Of a stretch of 64,000 nucleotides of DNA, positions 16,963 through 25,397 are shown piece by piece (positions within the stretch are counted from its first letter, which is position 1; each line of letters starts with the position of its first letter). Below the pieces are notes generated by a model, which worked only from the letters and a program-made list of their open reading frames with translations, searched no databases and was not told where the DNA came from. The position numbers and the translations under genes were made by a program. This DNA comes from Nocardioides sp. Soil774. Lineage in GTDB: Bacteria > Actinomycetota > Actinomycetes > Propionibacteriales > Nocardioidaceae. The stretch covers positions 355,185 through 419,184 of the forward strand of contig NZ_LMSM01000008.1 in NCBI RefSeq assembly GCF_001428125.1, in the 5' to 3' direction.

Positions 16963-17441
16963 CACTTCCGCAGCTCCAGGATCGTCTTGCCGACGCGCAC
17001 CTGCACGCCGAGGCCGATCGTCGTGGGCTGCGTGATGCGCACCGGGCCGACGTAGGTGCCGTTGGTGGAGCCGAGGTCCTCGACGAACCACTCGTCGCCG
17101 CTGGCCGCCACCCGGGCGTGGCGGGTCGAGACGTAGTCGTCGTCGAGCTTGATCGCGGCGTCGCTGCCACGACCGATGAGCAGGGGCGCGTCGGCCAGCT
17201 CGGCGCGGGCGCCGGCCTCGGCCCCCTCGACCACCAGCAGGTGGGTGGGCGCACCACGTCGCGGCTTGCGGGGCTTGCCGCTGGCCTTGCGGCCCGCCGG
17301 CGCCGGCGCGCCGCCGCGCGCGGTCTCGGGGACCCGGGCACCGAACATGTCCGAGCGGATCACGGAGATGGCGGACAGGACGAAGATCCAGAGGATGGCC
17401 AGGAAGGCCATGCGGATCAGGAAGAGGGTCAGCTCAGACAT
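16962..17441 (-). CDS. fhaB: FHA-domain protein FhaB (FipA)
   Basis: A 159-residue protein with an N-terminal membrane helix (residues 4-27), a basic Pro/Lys linker, and a C-terminal FHA domain (about 86-155) containing LIGRGSDAAIKLDDDYVSTRH and LGSTNGTYV, the phosphothreonine-binding loops. In mycobacteria FhaB binds phosphorylated PknA/PknB targets and FtsZ. It overlaps fhaA by eight bases and pstP by one, heading the kinase operon. Confidence 0.93.
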   Translation of the reverse strand: MSELTLFLIRMAFLAILWIFVLSAISVIRSDMFGARVPETARGGAPAPAGRKASGKPRKPRRGAPTHLLVVEGAEAGARAELADAPLLIGRGSDAAIKLDDDYVSTRHARVAASGDEWFVEDLGSTNGTYVGPVRITQPTTIGLGVQVRVGKTILELRK

Positions 17442-18150
17442 TCCAGCCCCCGGCCTCGTCGCGCCCGCCGTCGATGCGGACCGTCATCTCGGTGTGCCCG
17501 ATCTTGATCGTCGAGCCGTCGCGCAGCCGGGCCCGCGTGACCTTGCTGCCGTCGACGAGGATGCCGTTGGTCGAGCCCAGGTCGACCGCCTCGACACCGT
17601 CGATGCTGACCTCGAGCTCGAGGTGGCGGCGGCTGACGCCGGGGTCGTTGATGCGCAGGTCGGCCTCGGTGCCGCGGCCGATGACCAGGCCCGGGGGTCG
17701 CAGCGGGTGCCGGGTGCCGTTGACCTCGAGGGTGGCGTGGGAGGAGCGCGTACGGGTGCGCTGGTCGTTGTCGGTGACGCTCGCCTGCGCCTTGCTCCGG
17801 ATCCGGAAGCGGCCGGTCGTCAGGTCGTCGGCGGACTCGAAGGCCACCGAGACCGGACCGGTGAAGACGTAGCCCTGCGCGTCGGCGTGGTCCTGGAGCT
17901 GGTCGACGAGGTCCTGCTCGAGCGCACGACCCAGGCCGAGCATCCGGTCGAGGTCGACGCCGGAGAGCTCGACGTGGAAGTCGTTGGGCACGAGCCGGCG
18001 CTGACGGCTCAGCACCTGGGCGTTGTTGTCGCACTCGCGCTGCAGCGCCGCCGCGATCTCGACCGGCTGCACGGCGCTGCGGAAGGCGCGGGCGAAGACA
18101 CCGGAGATCACCTGCTCGAGCCGCTGCTCGAAGCGTTGGAGGGCGTTCAC
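17434..18150 (-). CDS. fhaA: FhaA, DUF3662 plus FHA domain
   Basis: A 238-residue cytoplasmic protein. The N-terminal DUF3662 domain (FEQRLEQVISGVFARAFRSA, about residues 5-125) is followed by a C-terminal FHA domain with GLVIGRGTEADLRINDPGVS and LGSTNGILV. FhaA binds phosphorylated MviN and PknB in mycobacteria. The GTG at 18150 has AGGAGG eight bases upstream, so it is preferred over an ATG at 18216. The homologue usually has a disordered Gly/Tyr-rich linker between domains; here the linker is short. Confidence 0.92.
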   Translation of the reverse strand: MNALQRFEQRLEQVISGVFARAFRSAVQPVEIAAALQRECDNNAQVLSRQRRLVPNDFHVELSGVDLDRMLGLGRALEQDLVDQLQDHADAQGYVFTGPVSVAFESADDLTTGRFRIRSKAQASVTDNDQRTRTRSSHATLEVNGTRHPLRPPGLVIGRGTEADLRINDPGVSRRHLELEVSIDGVEAVDLGSTNGILVDGSKVTRARLRDGSTIKIGHTEMTVRIDGGRDEAGGWNV

Positions 18151-18463
18151 CCCGTGCCTCCTCTCCTCGCGCTCGCGTCGCATCGTCGTGATGGGTTCGT
18201 GCTGGGCAGGCTTCACACACCGCCCGATCGGTGCGGCCGAGCGTACCGGCCGTCCACCCGGGCGCGCGGGTGCCGCCCCGTCGTGCGGTCCTGCCTCGCG
18301 CAGTTTCCCCGGATATCCGGGGAAACTGGAGCCTCACCCCCGAAACTTCGCACTGGAACCTCACGTTTCCCCGGGTACCCGGGGATCGCGACACGAGCCC
18401 CAGCGCCGAGGGGCACCGATTGGGACCGCTCGTCACGCGTGGGGTAGCCTGAGCCCGCTTCAA
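18151..18463. other. 313-bp gene-free spacer upstream of fhaA and tRNA-Leu
   Basis: This spacer holds the fhaA operon promoter (not resolved), two GC-rich palindromes listed separately at 18301-18384, and the start region of the tRNA gene. No coding frame with convincing composition was seen. Confidence 0.6.
18301..18384. repeat. Two related GC-rich palindromes
   Basis: 18301-18328 is a perfect 28-bp palindrome with half-site CAGTTTCCCCGGAT. 18369-18384 is CCCCGGGTACCCGGGG, preceded by TTT and so resembling the first (TTTCCCCGG core). The segments around them also repeat (CTGGAGCCTCAC and CTGGAACCTCAC). They look like two copies of a dispersed palindromic element. Confidence 0.75.
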
Positions 18464-18546
18464 GCGCGAGTGGCGGAACGGCAGACGCGCTGCGTTCAGG
18501 TCGCAGTGTCCGAAAGGGCGTGGGGGTTCAAATCCCCCCTCGCGCA
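18464..18546 (+). tRNA. tRNA-Leu, anticodon CAG
   Basis: The acceptor 5' arm GCGCGAG (18464-18470) pairs with CTCGCGC (18539-18545); discriminator A at 18546 and an encoded CCA at 18547-18549 follow. The anticodon arm TGCG-TTCAGGT-CGCA gives anticodon CAG for CUG codons. A long variable arm and the T-loop GGTTCAAATCC are present, as expected of a class II tRNA. A tRNA-Leu at this point also closes the fha/pkn block in mycobacteria. The catabolic island begins immediately after it. Confidence 0.95.
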
Positions 18547-18555
18547 CCACACCAC

Positions 18556-18584
18556 GAAGGCCCCGGACAGTGTCCGGGGCCTTC
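18556..18584 (+). terminator. Terminator of tRNA-Leu
   Basis: A near-perfect hairpin pairs GAAGGCCCCGGACA (18556-18569) with the complementary arm ending at 18584; the short loop is GT and a T-rich stretch follows. It starts ten bases after the tRNA 3' end. Confidence 0.85.
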
Positions 18585-18607
18585 GTCGTTCTCTCCCGGG
18601 GGAGATG

Positions 18608-19870
18608 TCATCGCGCCGGCGGGCCGTCGCTGTCGAGACGCGTCCCGTGGCGCCAGACCGCACGGATGTCGAGCGTCGCCGCGATGTCCGTGGTCGGGTC
18701 CCCCTCGACGAGCAGGAGGTCGGCTCGGAGGCCGGGCGCGATGCGGCCGCGGTCGGACAACCCGAAGGCCTCGGCTGCCTCGGAGGTGGCTGCGCGGAGT
18801 GCGGCGGACGGGGAGAGCCCGGCCCGGACGAGGTACTGCATCTCGTGGTGCACGCTGGCGCCGTGGGCCAGCCCGCCGAGGAACGGGAACGGTGCGGAGG
18901 AGTCGGTCCCGGCGAGCAGTCGTACGCCGGCCTCGTGGAGGGCGCGCACGGAATCCAGGACATGGTCGATGCTGCCCTGCGGGTAGCGGTCGAAGCTCGA
19001 CCTGAGCGTCCGGTCCCACGCCGCGTCGAGCCGTGAGGCGACGCGGTGGTCGTCCGCCAGGGCGGCGCCGTTGAGGCCCATCATCGAGGCGTTGAGGACG
19101 ACGCACGGCACGACGAACGTGCCGCTCCCGGCGATCCGGGCGAGGAGGTCGTCGTCGTGGGGCCCGTCCATGAAGAGGTGGACGAGGCCGTCGACGCCTG
19201 CCTCGAGGCACATGCGGGTCGCGTCTCGCGTCAGTGCGTGGGCCACGGTCAGCATCCCGAGGCGCTGTGCCTCGGCGACGCCGGCGTCGAGGGTGGCCTG
19301 GTCCAGCATCGGCACCGGCGTCCCCTCCACGGATCCGTCGTCGACGATGAACTTGATGTAGTCCGACCCGGACTCAACGAGGATCCCGACGTGGGCCACC
19401 GCCTCGGCGGGCGTGCTGGTGAACGGCTGGAAGGGTCGTTCCGCCGGCCGTCCGGACCCTGCGTGCTCGTCGTCGGACCGCGCTCGCCCACCGCTGGGGT
19501 CGAAGTCGTCGGGGAACAGCTCGCTCGGGTGACCCCCCGGCGGAGTGATGGCCAGTCCGGACGACCGGACGTCCGCGGACGTGTCGTCGTCCTCGATGTC
19601 GCGCCGGTGCTCGCGCGTGTGCATCCCCTGCATCTCGAGCTCGGTCGTCACCCCGAAGCGGAGCGCGAGACGCAGCGCCTCCGGTGAGGTGTGCACGTGG
19701 GCGTCGATCAAGCCGGGCACCAGCGTGCAGCCGCGCCCGTCCACGACGTCCACCCCGGACGGGGGGTCACCGCCGATCGACGCGATGACGCCGCCGCTGA
19801 CGATGACGTCGAGGCTCCCGAGCGAGCGTTCGCCGTCGAAGACCTGTGCGCCTGTGATGACCGTGGACAT
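18608..19870 (-). CDS. Amidohydrolase (imidazolonepropionase/prolidase-like)
   Basis: A 420-residue metal-dependent hydrolase. The N-terminal beta-sandwich (residues 1-55) is followed by the metal motif GLIDAHVHT, then the barrel with VAHALTRDA (His ligand), HLFMDG and LLAGTDSSAPF (metal-binding Asp). FIKF-like Lys (YIKFIVDDGS) suits a binuclear centre. Such enzymes hydrolyse cyclic amides, peptides or esters. It is divergent from a MarR regulator with a palindrome between them. The ATG at 19870 has GAGGAG upstream; the same frame stays open far upstream but only as antisense to the genes on the other strand. Confidence 0.85.
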   Translation of the reverse strand: MSTVITGAQVFDGERSLGSLDVIVSGGVIASIGGDPPSGVDVVDGRGCTLVPGLIDAHVHTSPEALRLALRFGVTTELEMQGMHTREHRRDIEDDDTSADVRSSGLAITPPGGHPSELFPDDFDPSGGRARSDDEHAGSGRPAERPFQPFTSTPAEAVAHVGILVESGSDYIKFIVDDGSVEGTPVPMLDQATLDAGVAEAQRLGMLTVAHALTRDATRMCLEAGVDGLVHLFMDGPHDDDLLARIAGSGTFVVPCVVLNASMMGLNGAALADDHRVASRLDAAWDRTLRSSFDRYPQGSIDHVLDSVRALHEAGVRLLAGTDSSAPFPFLGGLAHGASVHHEMQYLVRAGLSPSAALRAATSEAAEAFGLSDRGRIAPGLRADLLLVEGDPTTDIAATLDIRAVWRHGTRLDSDGPPAR

Positions 19871-19907
19871 GGCCGCTCCTCGTTGGTGCATCTCTATTGA
19901 TATATGC

Positions 19908-19921
19908 ATAACATACGTTAT
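19908..19921. promoter_or_regulatory. Candidate MarR operator
   Basis: ATAAC-atac-GTTAT is an inverted repeat in an AT-rich patch between the amidohydrolase and MarR genes, within 50 bp of both starts. MarR proteins usually bind such palindromes to control themselves and the divergent gene. Confidence 0.5.
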
Positions 19922-19969
19922 AGAAGTGTCCGCGTACAGTCCGCACGGAACATGAGGGGTGGAGGCGTG

Positions 19970-20404
19970 ATGGACGACGACCAGGAGTCGCTGCTCGACC
20001 AGGTCGGGCCCGCGTTGGCGCGGATGAGGAGACGCACGCAGGCCGCCACCAGCGGTGACGTGCTGCGCAACGTCGTGCTGTTCGTGCTGGCGGACCAGCC
20101 GCGTCTGACGGTGGGCGGGCTGTCGGTCGAGATGGGGGTCGCCCAACCGGCGGCCAGTCGTGTGGTGGCCGACTGCGTCGCGACCGGGCTCGTGCGGCGG
20201 CAGGCCGCGGCCGACGACGGACGCAAGACGGTGCTCGAGCTGACGGACGAGGGCCGGGCGGAGGCGCGCCGCCTGGCGCGCCTGCAGCGCGAGGCCTTCG
20301 AGGACATCACGGCCGGCTGGCGCCCGTCGGAGCGGGAGGACTTCGCGCGTCACCTCGTCCGCTACGCCGCCGACGCCGCGGCATGGAGCCGGAACCGGTC
20401 CTGA
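19970..20404 (+). CDS. MarR-family transcriptional regulator
   Basis: A 144-residue winged-helix regulator: dimerisation helices at both ends and the HTH LTVGGLSVEMGVAQPAASRVVADCVATG, then the wing RRQAAADDGRKTVLELTDEGR. ATG at 19970 follows GGAGG with good spacing; a frame extension to 19904 is not needed. It probably controls the divergent amidohydrolase gene. The signal is unknown. Confidence 0.85.
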   Translation: MDDDQESLLDQVGPALARMRRRTQAATSGDVLRNVVLFVLADQPRLTVGGLSVEMGVAQPAASRVVADCVATGLVRRQAAADDGRKTVLELTDEGRAEARRLARLQREAFEDITAGWRPSEREDFARHLVRYAADAAAWSRNRS

Positions 20405-20539
20405 CGCGGTCGTCGCGGCGCACGTGCGGTCCTTGCCTTCGCGCCCCGGGAGGTGCCACCCTCGTCTCCGCGGATGCGTCGCCGCGAGTGGCATGTCGAC
20501 CAGCTGGTCGCGTGCTGATCGCCGAGAGAAGAGACCGAC

Positions 20540-21529
20540 GTGACCGCTGACCCCACGCCCCTGTCCGACGCGCCCCGGTTGTTGACGGTGGGACGGATCA
20601 ACCTCGACCTGTTCGCCGACTCCCACGGCACCGGGTTGGTCGGTGCGACGTGCTTCCGTCCGTCGGTGGGGGGTAGCCCGACGAACACCGCCATCGCAGC
20701 TCGTCGCCTCGGGGTCCCCTCGATCGTGCTGACCGCCGTCGCGGCCGACCCGGTCGGGGACCTGGCGATCTCCCGGCTGGCGTCCACCGGGGTCAGTGTC
20801 GCGGCGGTGCAGCGGGTCGAAGGCGCGCTCACCTCGACCGCCTTCCTCGCCACCCTCTCCGCCGACCACGGCGAGCGGGTGTTCTACCGGCGCGAGGCCG
20901 CCGACACGCTGGTCGACCCCGCAGCCGTCGACGACCTGCCGTGGGAGGCGATCGAGGTGGTCGTGCTGTCCGCGGACTCGCTCGCCGCGGGCACGACGCC
21001 CCAGGCCGTGGCCCGCGTGGCGGCGTACGCCCGGGACCGTGCGATCCCGGTGTGGTGGGACCTCGACCTGCGTCCCAGCACGTGGCGGGACCCGGCTGAC
21101 TACGGGCGCACCACCGTCCCGGCGCTGGACGGCGCCGACCTGGTCATCGGGACGGAGGAGGAGTTCGCGGCGCTGCTGGGTGCGGGCCCTGATGCATCGC
21201 CGGCCCAGGTGCGTGACCTGGCGCGCACCTTCCCTGCGCCGTCCACCATCCTCAAGCGTGGACCGCGCGGAGCCCTCTTGTTCGAGGGCGGTGAGGAGGT
21301 GGTCGACGTCGCGGCAGTCGCCCTGGAGCCGGTGTGCACGGTCGGCGGCGGGGACTCGACCACCGGCGCGCTCGTGGCGGCACGCCTGGCGGGCATGGCG
21401 TGGGAGGACGCCCTCGACCTGGCGATGCGGGCCGCCGCGCACACCGTGATGCAGCCGGGCTGCTCCGAGGGCTTTCCTGTGCCGGCTGACCTGGGACTCG
21501 ACCTGGGCGTGGTCGCCGTACGCCGCTGA
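20540..21529 (+). CDS. PfkB-family sugar kinase, IolC-like
   Basis: A 329-residue ribokinase-fold kinase. The substrate-binding N-terminal motif GGSPTNTAIAARRLG and the C-terminal PfkB signature VGGGDSTTGALVAARLAG (with the catalytic Asp of GGGDS) are clear. Its start, LTVGRINLDLFAD, and the FRPSVGGSPTN segment resemble 5-dehydro-2-deoxygluconokinase (IolC), which phosphorylates the product of IolB. The presence of iolB-, iolD-, iolE- and iolG-like genes nearby supports that. Promoter lies in 20405-20539; GAGA at 20525-20535 may be the RBS. Confidence 0.78.
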   Translation: MTADPTPLSDAPRLLTVGRINLDLFADSHGTGLVGATCFRPSVGGSPTNTAIAARRLGVPSIVLTAVAADPVGDLAISRLASTGVSVAAVQRVEGALTSTAFLATLSADHGERVFYRREAADTLVDPAAVDDLPWEAIEVVVLSADSLAAGTTPQAVARVAAYARDRAIPVWWDLDLRPSTWRDPADYGRTTVPALDGADLVIGTEEEFAALLGAGPDASPAQVRDLARTFPAPSTILKRGPRGALLFEGGEEVVDVAAVALEPVCTVGGGDSTTGALVAARLAGMAWEDALDLAMRAAAHTVMQPGCSEGFPVPADLGLDLGVVAVRR

Positions 21530-21649
21530 GCCGTTGACCGAGGGACCGGGCCGCGGTTACTGTCTTCCCCACATAATCATTGCGCGTTTTAGGGGGCGCT
21601 GCGGTGTCCCCGGCAGTGCCCCGGTGAGCGCCGAGCCGAGGAGGACCGG

Positions 21650-22129
21650 GTGTCCGAGCAGACGCTGACGCGTGAGGAAGTCATCGAGCGCAACCTGCAA
21701 GTCGTGGAGGCGCACTTCCACAACGAGACGCCCGAAACGATCCAGGACGCCGTCGCGCTCTACGCCGACGACATCTTGTGGGAGGGCCCGGCCCGCGGCC
21801 TCGTCCTCGACAACGCGGACGACGCGCTGGCGGGCTACCACGACATCTTCAGCTCGCTGGTCATCCACAAGCACACCCACCTGCGGCGGTTCGCGACGGA
21901 GGACTTCGTCTTCGACGACTGCATCTACGAGGCGACATACGTCGCGGACCACATGACCAACTTCCCCTTCCCGGCCGGGACGAGGGTCAGCCTGCGACTG
22001 GCCCACGTCTTCGAGATGCGCGACGGCAGGATCGCCAAGGAGATCGCGTACGAGATCTTCCGCGAGGCCGGTGCCCCGAGCGACCACGACCACATCCCGC
22101 CCGGCTCCGAGGTGACCGTCTTCGGCTAG
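21650..22129 (+). CDS. SnoaL/NTF2-like protein, copy 1
   Basis: A 159-residue NTF2-like protein: LTREEVIERNLQVVEAHFHN, then LYADDILWEGPARG and FEMRDGRIAKEIAYEIF, typical of SnoaL-type polyketide-cyclase folds and small isomerases/dehydratases. A clear paralogue lies at 42839-43396 in the same island. GTG at 21650 has GAGGAG upstream. Its 3' end overlaps the convergent LacI gene by four bases. It may act on a cyclitol intermediate; function is unknown. Confidence 0.72.
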   Translation: MSEQTLTREEVIERNLQVVEAHFHNETPETIQDAVALYADDILWEGPARGLVLDNADDALAGYHDIFSSLVIHKHTHLRRFATEDFVFDDCIYEATYVADHMTNFPFPAGTRVSLRLAHVFEMRDGRIAKEIAYEIFREAGAPSDHDHIPPGSEVTVFG

Positions 22130-23139
22130 GACTTCCGTGGCGGCGCGGTGCTGGTCCTGATCATCATGTCCGGGGACATGCGCACCCGTCGCGTCGCACC
22201 GGGCCCGTCGTCGAGCCGGGAGCACAGCTCGCGGGACGCCGCGACGCCCATGTCGGTGAGGGGTTGCGCCACGGTCGTCAGGCCGATCGACCGGAGCCCG
22301 CTGAGCCGGGTGCCGTCGTAGCCGACGATCGAGATGTCCCCCGGCACGTCGAGGCCGCGGTCGGCGGCCGCTGCCAGCGCGCCGATCGCGGCGAAGTCGT
22401 TGGCGACGAAGAGCGCGGTGGGGCGCACGGCGGCGTCCAGCGCCTCGATCGTGCCGTGGTAGCCGTCCTCGTCGGTGAACCCGCCCGGGATGCAGCGGAT
22501 GTGCTCGTGCAGGCCGTGCCGCTCCATGGCCTGGACGTAGCCGCGCTCGCGCTTGCGCGCCACGCTGTTGGTGCCTCCGGTGACGTGCGCGATGGCCGAG
22601 TGCCCGAGGCCCACGAGGTGGTCGACCGCCAGCGCGGTGCCGCGGGTGTCGTCGGTGCACACCGAGAGCAGGTGCGGCGTGAGCCGTGGTTCGGCACCGA
22701 CCAGGACGGCAGGGCAGGAGTCCGAGATCGCGTCGCGTGCACCGACGGGGAGTCGGTGACCCATGGTGATCAGCCCCTCGACGCGGAACTCCATCAGCTT
22801 GTCGAGCTCGGCACGCTCGATGCGGCGGTCCGAGCTGCCCATCACGACGATGGTGCGGTAGTCGAGACGGTGCGCCTCGGCCTGCACGCCGTCGAGGATG
22901 TCGACGTAGATGGGGTTGTGCAGATCGAGCACGTAGACCCCGATGGTGCGCGAGCGGTGCGCGCCGAGGCTGCGGGCGATCGCGTTCGGGCGGTAGCCGA
23001 GCTCGTCCGCAGCGCGCTGGATCGAGCGACGGGTCTCGGGCGCGACCCGCGAGGAGCCCTGGAGTGCGAGCGAGACCAGCGACTTGGACACCCCGGCCTT
23101 GGCGGCGACGTCGCGGATCGTGGGCTCACCCGAGGGCAA
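22126..23139 (-). CDS. LacI-family transcriptional regulator
   Basis: A 337-residue repressor. The N-terminal LacI HTH is PTIRDVAAKAGVSKSLVSLALQG followed by the hinge helix (RPNAIARSL), and a periplasmic-binding-like effector domain spans about 60-330. The TTG start at 23139 has GAGG six bases upstream and keeps the HTH near the N-terminus; GTG at 23163 is possible. It overlaps the iolG-like stop. I infer that it binds TGTTGGACCGGTCCAACA found at 25364 and 32879, given its LacI-type CG-centred palindrome. Ligand is probably an inositol derivative. Confidence 0.85.
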   Translation of the reverse strand: MPSGEPTIRDVAAKAGVSKSLVSLALQGSSRVAPETRRSIQRAADELGYRPNAIARSLGAHRSRTIGVYVLDLHNPIYVDILDGVQAEAHRLDYRTIVVMGSSDRRIERAELDKLMEFRVEGLITMGHRLPVGARDAISDSCPAVLVGAEPRLTPHLLSVCTDDTRGTALAVDHLVGLGHSAIAHVTGGTNSVARKRERGYVQAMERHGLHEHIRCIPGGFTDEDGYHGTIEALDAAVRPTALFVANDFAAIGALAAAADRGLDVPGDISIVGYDGTRLSGLRSIGLTTVAQPLTDMGVAASRELCSRLDDGPGATRRVRMSPDMMIRTSTAPPRKS

Positions 23140-24145
23140 CGTCCACCTCGACCGGCGCTCCACGGCGCATGGACTCCGACGCTGCCCCGGCGATGACGAC
23201 CGGCGCACGCCCGTCGCGCACGGTGACGGGAGAGGGCCCTCCGCCCCGGACGTAGTCGACGAAGGCGAACCACTCGCGTCGGTAGGCCTCGGCGTAGCGG
23301 TCGATGAAGAATCGCATCAGCGGCTGCTGGCGGGTGCCGGAGGCGTCGGTCACCTCGGCGTTGTGGAGACGGCGGTTGTCCGACGAGGCCATGCCCCGGG
23401 AACCGAATGCCTCCACCCGCTGATCGTAGCCATAGGTCGCCAGACGACTGTTGTCGATCACCGTCACGGACCTGTTGGCATGGGTCAGGACGGTCACGGC
23501 CGTGTCGATGTCCCCGGCGTCCCCGATCGCGGAGTCGATGAGGACCTCTCCCTGCGCGTAGACCTGCACCACGGGCCCGGCGATGTAGCGCGCCATGTCG
23601 AAGTCGTGGATGGCCATGTCCACGAAGAGCCCACCACTGACCCTCAGGTAGTCCAGCGACGGCAGCTCGGGGTCGCGGCTGGAGATCCGGGTCAGGTGCA
23701 CCGCGCCGATGCTGCCGTCGCGGATCGCGTCGTGGACTGCCTGGTGCCCCGGGTCGAAGCGACGGTTGAAGCCCGTCATGAAGGCGATCCCCGAGGACTC
23801 CACGAGCTCCACGGCGCGATCGACCTCCGCGAGCGACCTGCTCAGGGGCTTCTCGCACATCACGGCCTTCCCGGCCGCGGCGGCGAGCTCGATGATCTCG
23901 ACGTGGGTGTCGGTGGACGAGCAGATCCCGATCGCGTCCACCCTCTCGGAGGCCACCAGCTCGGCGGGGCTCCCCGCGGCCTCGACACCCAGGCGCGCGG
24001 CGACTTGGTGCGCGAGCTCCGGGACGACGTCGTGGACCATCGTGAGCTCTGCCCCGGGCACGTCTCGCGCGATGATCTCGGCGTGCATCCGCCCGATCCG
24101 TCCCACTCCGACCAGACCGATGCGCAACGGCGTGTTCGTGCTCAT
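23126..24145 (-). CDS. Gfo/Idh/MocA dehydrogenase, inositol 2-dehydrogenase-like
   Basis: A 339-residue NAD(P)-dependent oxidoreductase. It has the Rossmann motif GLVGVGRIGRMHAE, the EKP motif (VMCEKPLSRS), the substrate-domain GFNRRFDPG and DMAIHDFDMARYIAG with the catalytic Asp/His. These segments match bacterial inositol 2-dehydrogenases (IolG), which oxidise myo-inositol to 2-keto-inositol. The ATG at 24145 overlaps the PhyH stop by four bases, so PhyH, this gene and LacI form one leftward operon. Confidence 0.85.
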   Translation of the reverse strand: MSTNTPLRIGLVGVGRIGRMHAEIIARDVPGAELTMVHDVVPELAHQVAARLGVEAAGSPAELVASERVDAIGICSSTDTHVEIIELAAAAGKAVMCEKPLSRSLAEVDRAVELVESSGIAFMTGFNRRFDPGHQAVHDAIRDGSIGAVHLTRISSRDPELPSLDYLRVSGGLFVDMAIHDFDMARYIAGPVVQVYAQGEVLIDSAIGDAGDIDTAVTVLTHANRSVTVIDNSRLATYGYDQRVEAFGSRGMASSDNRRLHNAEVTDASGTRQQPLMRFFIDRYAEAYRREWFAFVDYVRGGGPSPVTVRDGRAPVVIAGAASESMRRGAPVEVDVALG

Positions 24146-25296
24146 GTCTTCCTCCTTGCCGCGTGCGCGGCCAACGTGGTGCTGATGACGTCGAGGGGAT
24201 GCCCCTCCTCCAGGCCGGTTCGGACGAGCGCGGCCTGGGCCGGCGGTGCCAGCCCGTCGATGGGTGGGTCCCGATCGAGGTTCGTCGGGAAGGCGTAGCC
24301 CTCCGCCGCGGCGGCGAGGGCGTTGTCCACGAGTGCACGGGGCACACCCGCGGCCAGGGCAGAGGCGAGGGCCGGGTAGACGGCCTCGACGACGCGGGTG
24401 CGGTCCACGACCTCGGTGGAGCGACCGAAGGCCGAGGAGACCTGGATGAGGTTGGCCATCCGCTCGATGTCCCGCGAGTCGTTGTCGCCGGCCCCGTGGA
24501 TGACCGCCGGGTTGAAGAAGACGACGTCGCCCTTGCGCAGCGGGACCTGCACGGCGTGGTCGGCGACGACCCGCGCGAAGGCCTCGTCGTCGCGCGCGAA
24601 GTAGCCGGCGACGTACTTCTGGCTGTGCGGCACGAAGACCGTCGGGCCGCTCTCCAGCGGCATGTCGCAGTGGGCGACCGCACCCTGGAGGGTCAGGAGG
24701 GGGGAGAGGCGGTGGACGTGCTGCGGATAGGCCTCCAGGCTGGCAACGGGGAGGAAGCCGAGGTGGTAGTCGCGGTGCGGCACCTGTGCCCGGCCCCCGG
24801 GGCGGACCAGGTTCACCTGCGAGGTCACCTGGTATCCCGGGCCGAGCCAGGCCTCGGAGGCCAGCGCGATGACGTCGTTGCCGAAGTAGCGCACGAACAG
24901 GTCCGCGTCGCGCAGCGCCAGCTTCTCCAGTGAGTCCCAGAGCCGGTCGTTGACCCCGGGCACACCGAAGTGGTCGCCGCTCGCCCCGCCGGCTCCCTTC
25001 TCCTCGCGGATGATCTCGGTGTAGACCGCGCTCACCGCGTCGACCAGCGCGTGGTCCGGGTAGGCGCCGGCGAACACCACGACGCCCGGTCCGTCCATCA
25101 GGGCCCGGCCCACCTCCGCCATCACCGCGCGGCGGGCGACCGGGTCTGCCGCGCCGGGGAGCGACGTGGCGTCGTAGACGACGATGCCGCTGCGCACGTC
25201 GGACCAGTGGGGGTGGTCGGTCGCCTGCGTCGGCTCGCGGACCACCGTCGCGAGGTCTCGCGGGTCGGCGTCGTGCCGGCTCATCCAGTAGTCCAC
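24142..25296 (-). CDS. PhyH-family Fe(II)/2-oxoglutarate dioxygenase
   Basis: A 384-residue member of the phytanoyl-CoA dioxygenase superfamily. Metal-binding residues are H174 and D176 (HRDYH) and distal H267 (VIHGAGDN), with R276 just after as a likely 2-oxoglutarate binder. The family hydroxylates or demethylates small molecules. Heading an operon with an inositol dehydrogenase and a LacI regulator suggests that it acts on the island substrate, for example oxidative demethylation of a methyl-inositol; this is inference. It is not part of the classic iol pathway. Confidence 0.82.
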   Translation of the reverse strand: MDYWMSRHDADPRDLATVVREPTQATDHPHWSDVRSGIVVYDATSLPGAADPVARRAVMAEVGRALMDGPGVVVFAGAYPDHALVDAVSAVYTEIIREEKGAGGASGDHFGVPGVNDRLWDSLEKLALRDADLFVRYFGNDVIALASEAWLGPGYQVTSQVNLVRPGGRAQVPHRDYHLGFLPVASLEAYPQHVHRLSPLLTLQGAVAHCDMPLESGPTVFVPHSQKYVAGYFARDDEAFARVVADHAVQVPLRKGDVVFFNPAVIHGAGDNDSRDIERMANLIQVSSAFGRSTEVVDRTRVVEAVYPALASALAAGVPRALVDNALAAAAEGYAFPTNLDRDPPIDGLAPPAQAALVRTGLEEGHPLDVISTTLAAHAARRKT

Positions 25297-25363
25297 GCCT
25301 CACTCCCTTGCCGACCGATCTGGACCAGGTGCTTGCACCCGTCCTCCGTAGAGTGGCACGATC

Positions 25364-25381
25364 TGTTGGACCGGTCCAACA
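25364..25381. promoter_or_regulatory. 18-bp palindromic operator, copy 1
   Basis: TGTTGGACCGGTCCAACA is a perfect palindrome 16 bases before the ATG of the iolE-like gene and within 70 bp of the divergent PhyH start. An identical copy lies at 32879-32896. CG-centred palindromes of this size are typical of LacI-family sites; the lacI gene is in the divergent operon. Confidence 0.85.
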
Positions 25382-25397
25382 GTCACGGAGAAAATAG

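Noticed and set aside
18608-21442. A 944-residue open frame on the minus strand
   Set aside because: Only its 3' part (to 19870) is the amidohydrolase. The rest is antisense to the MarR and kinase genes and has the Arg/Gly/His-rich composition of a GC-rich shadow frame.
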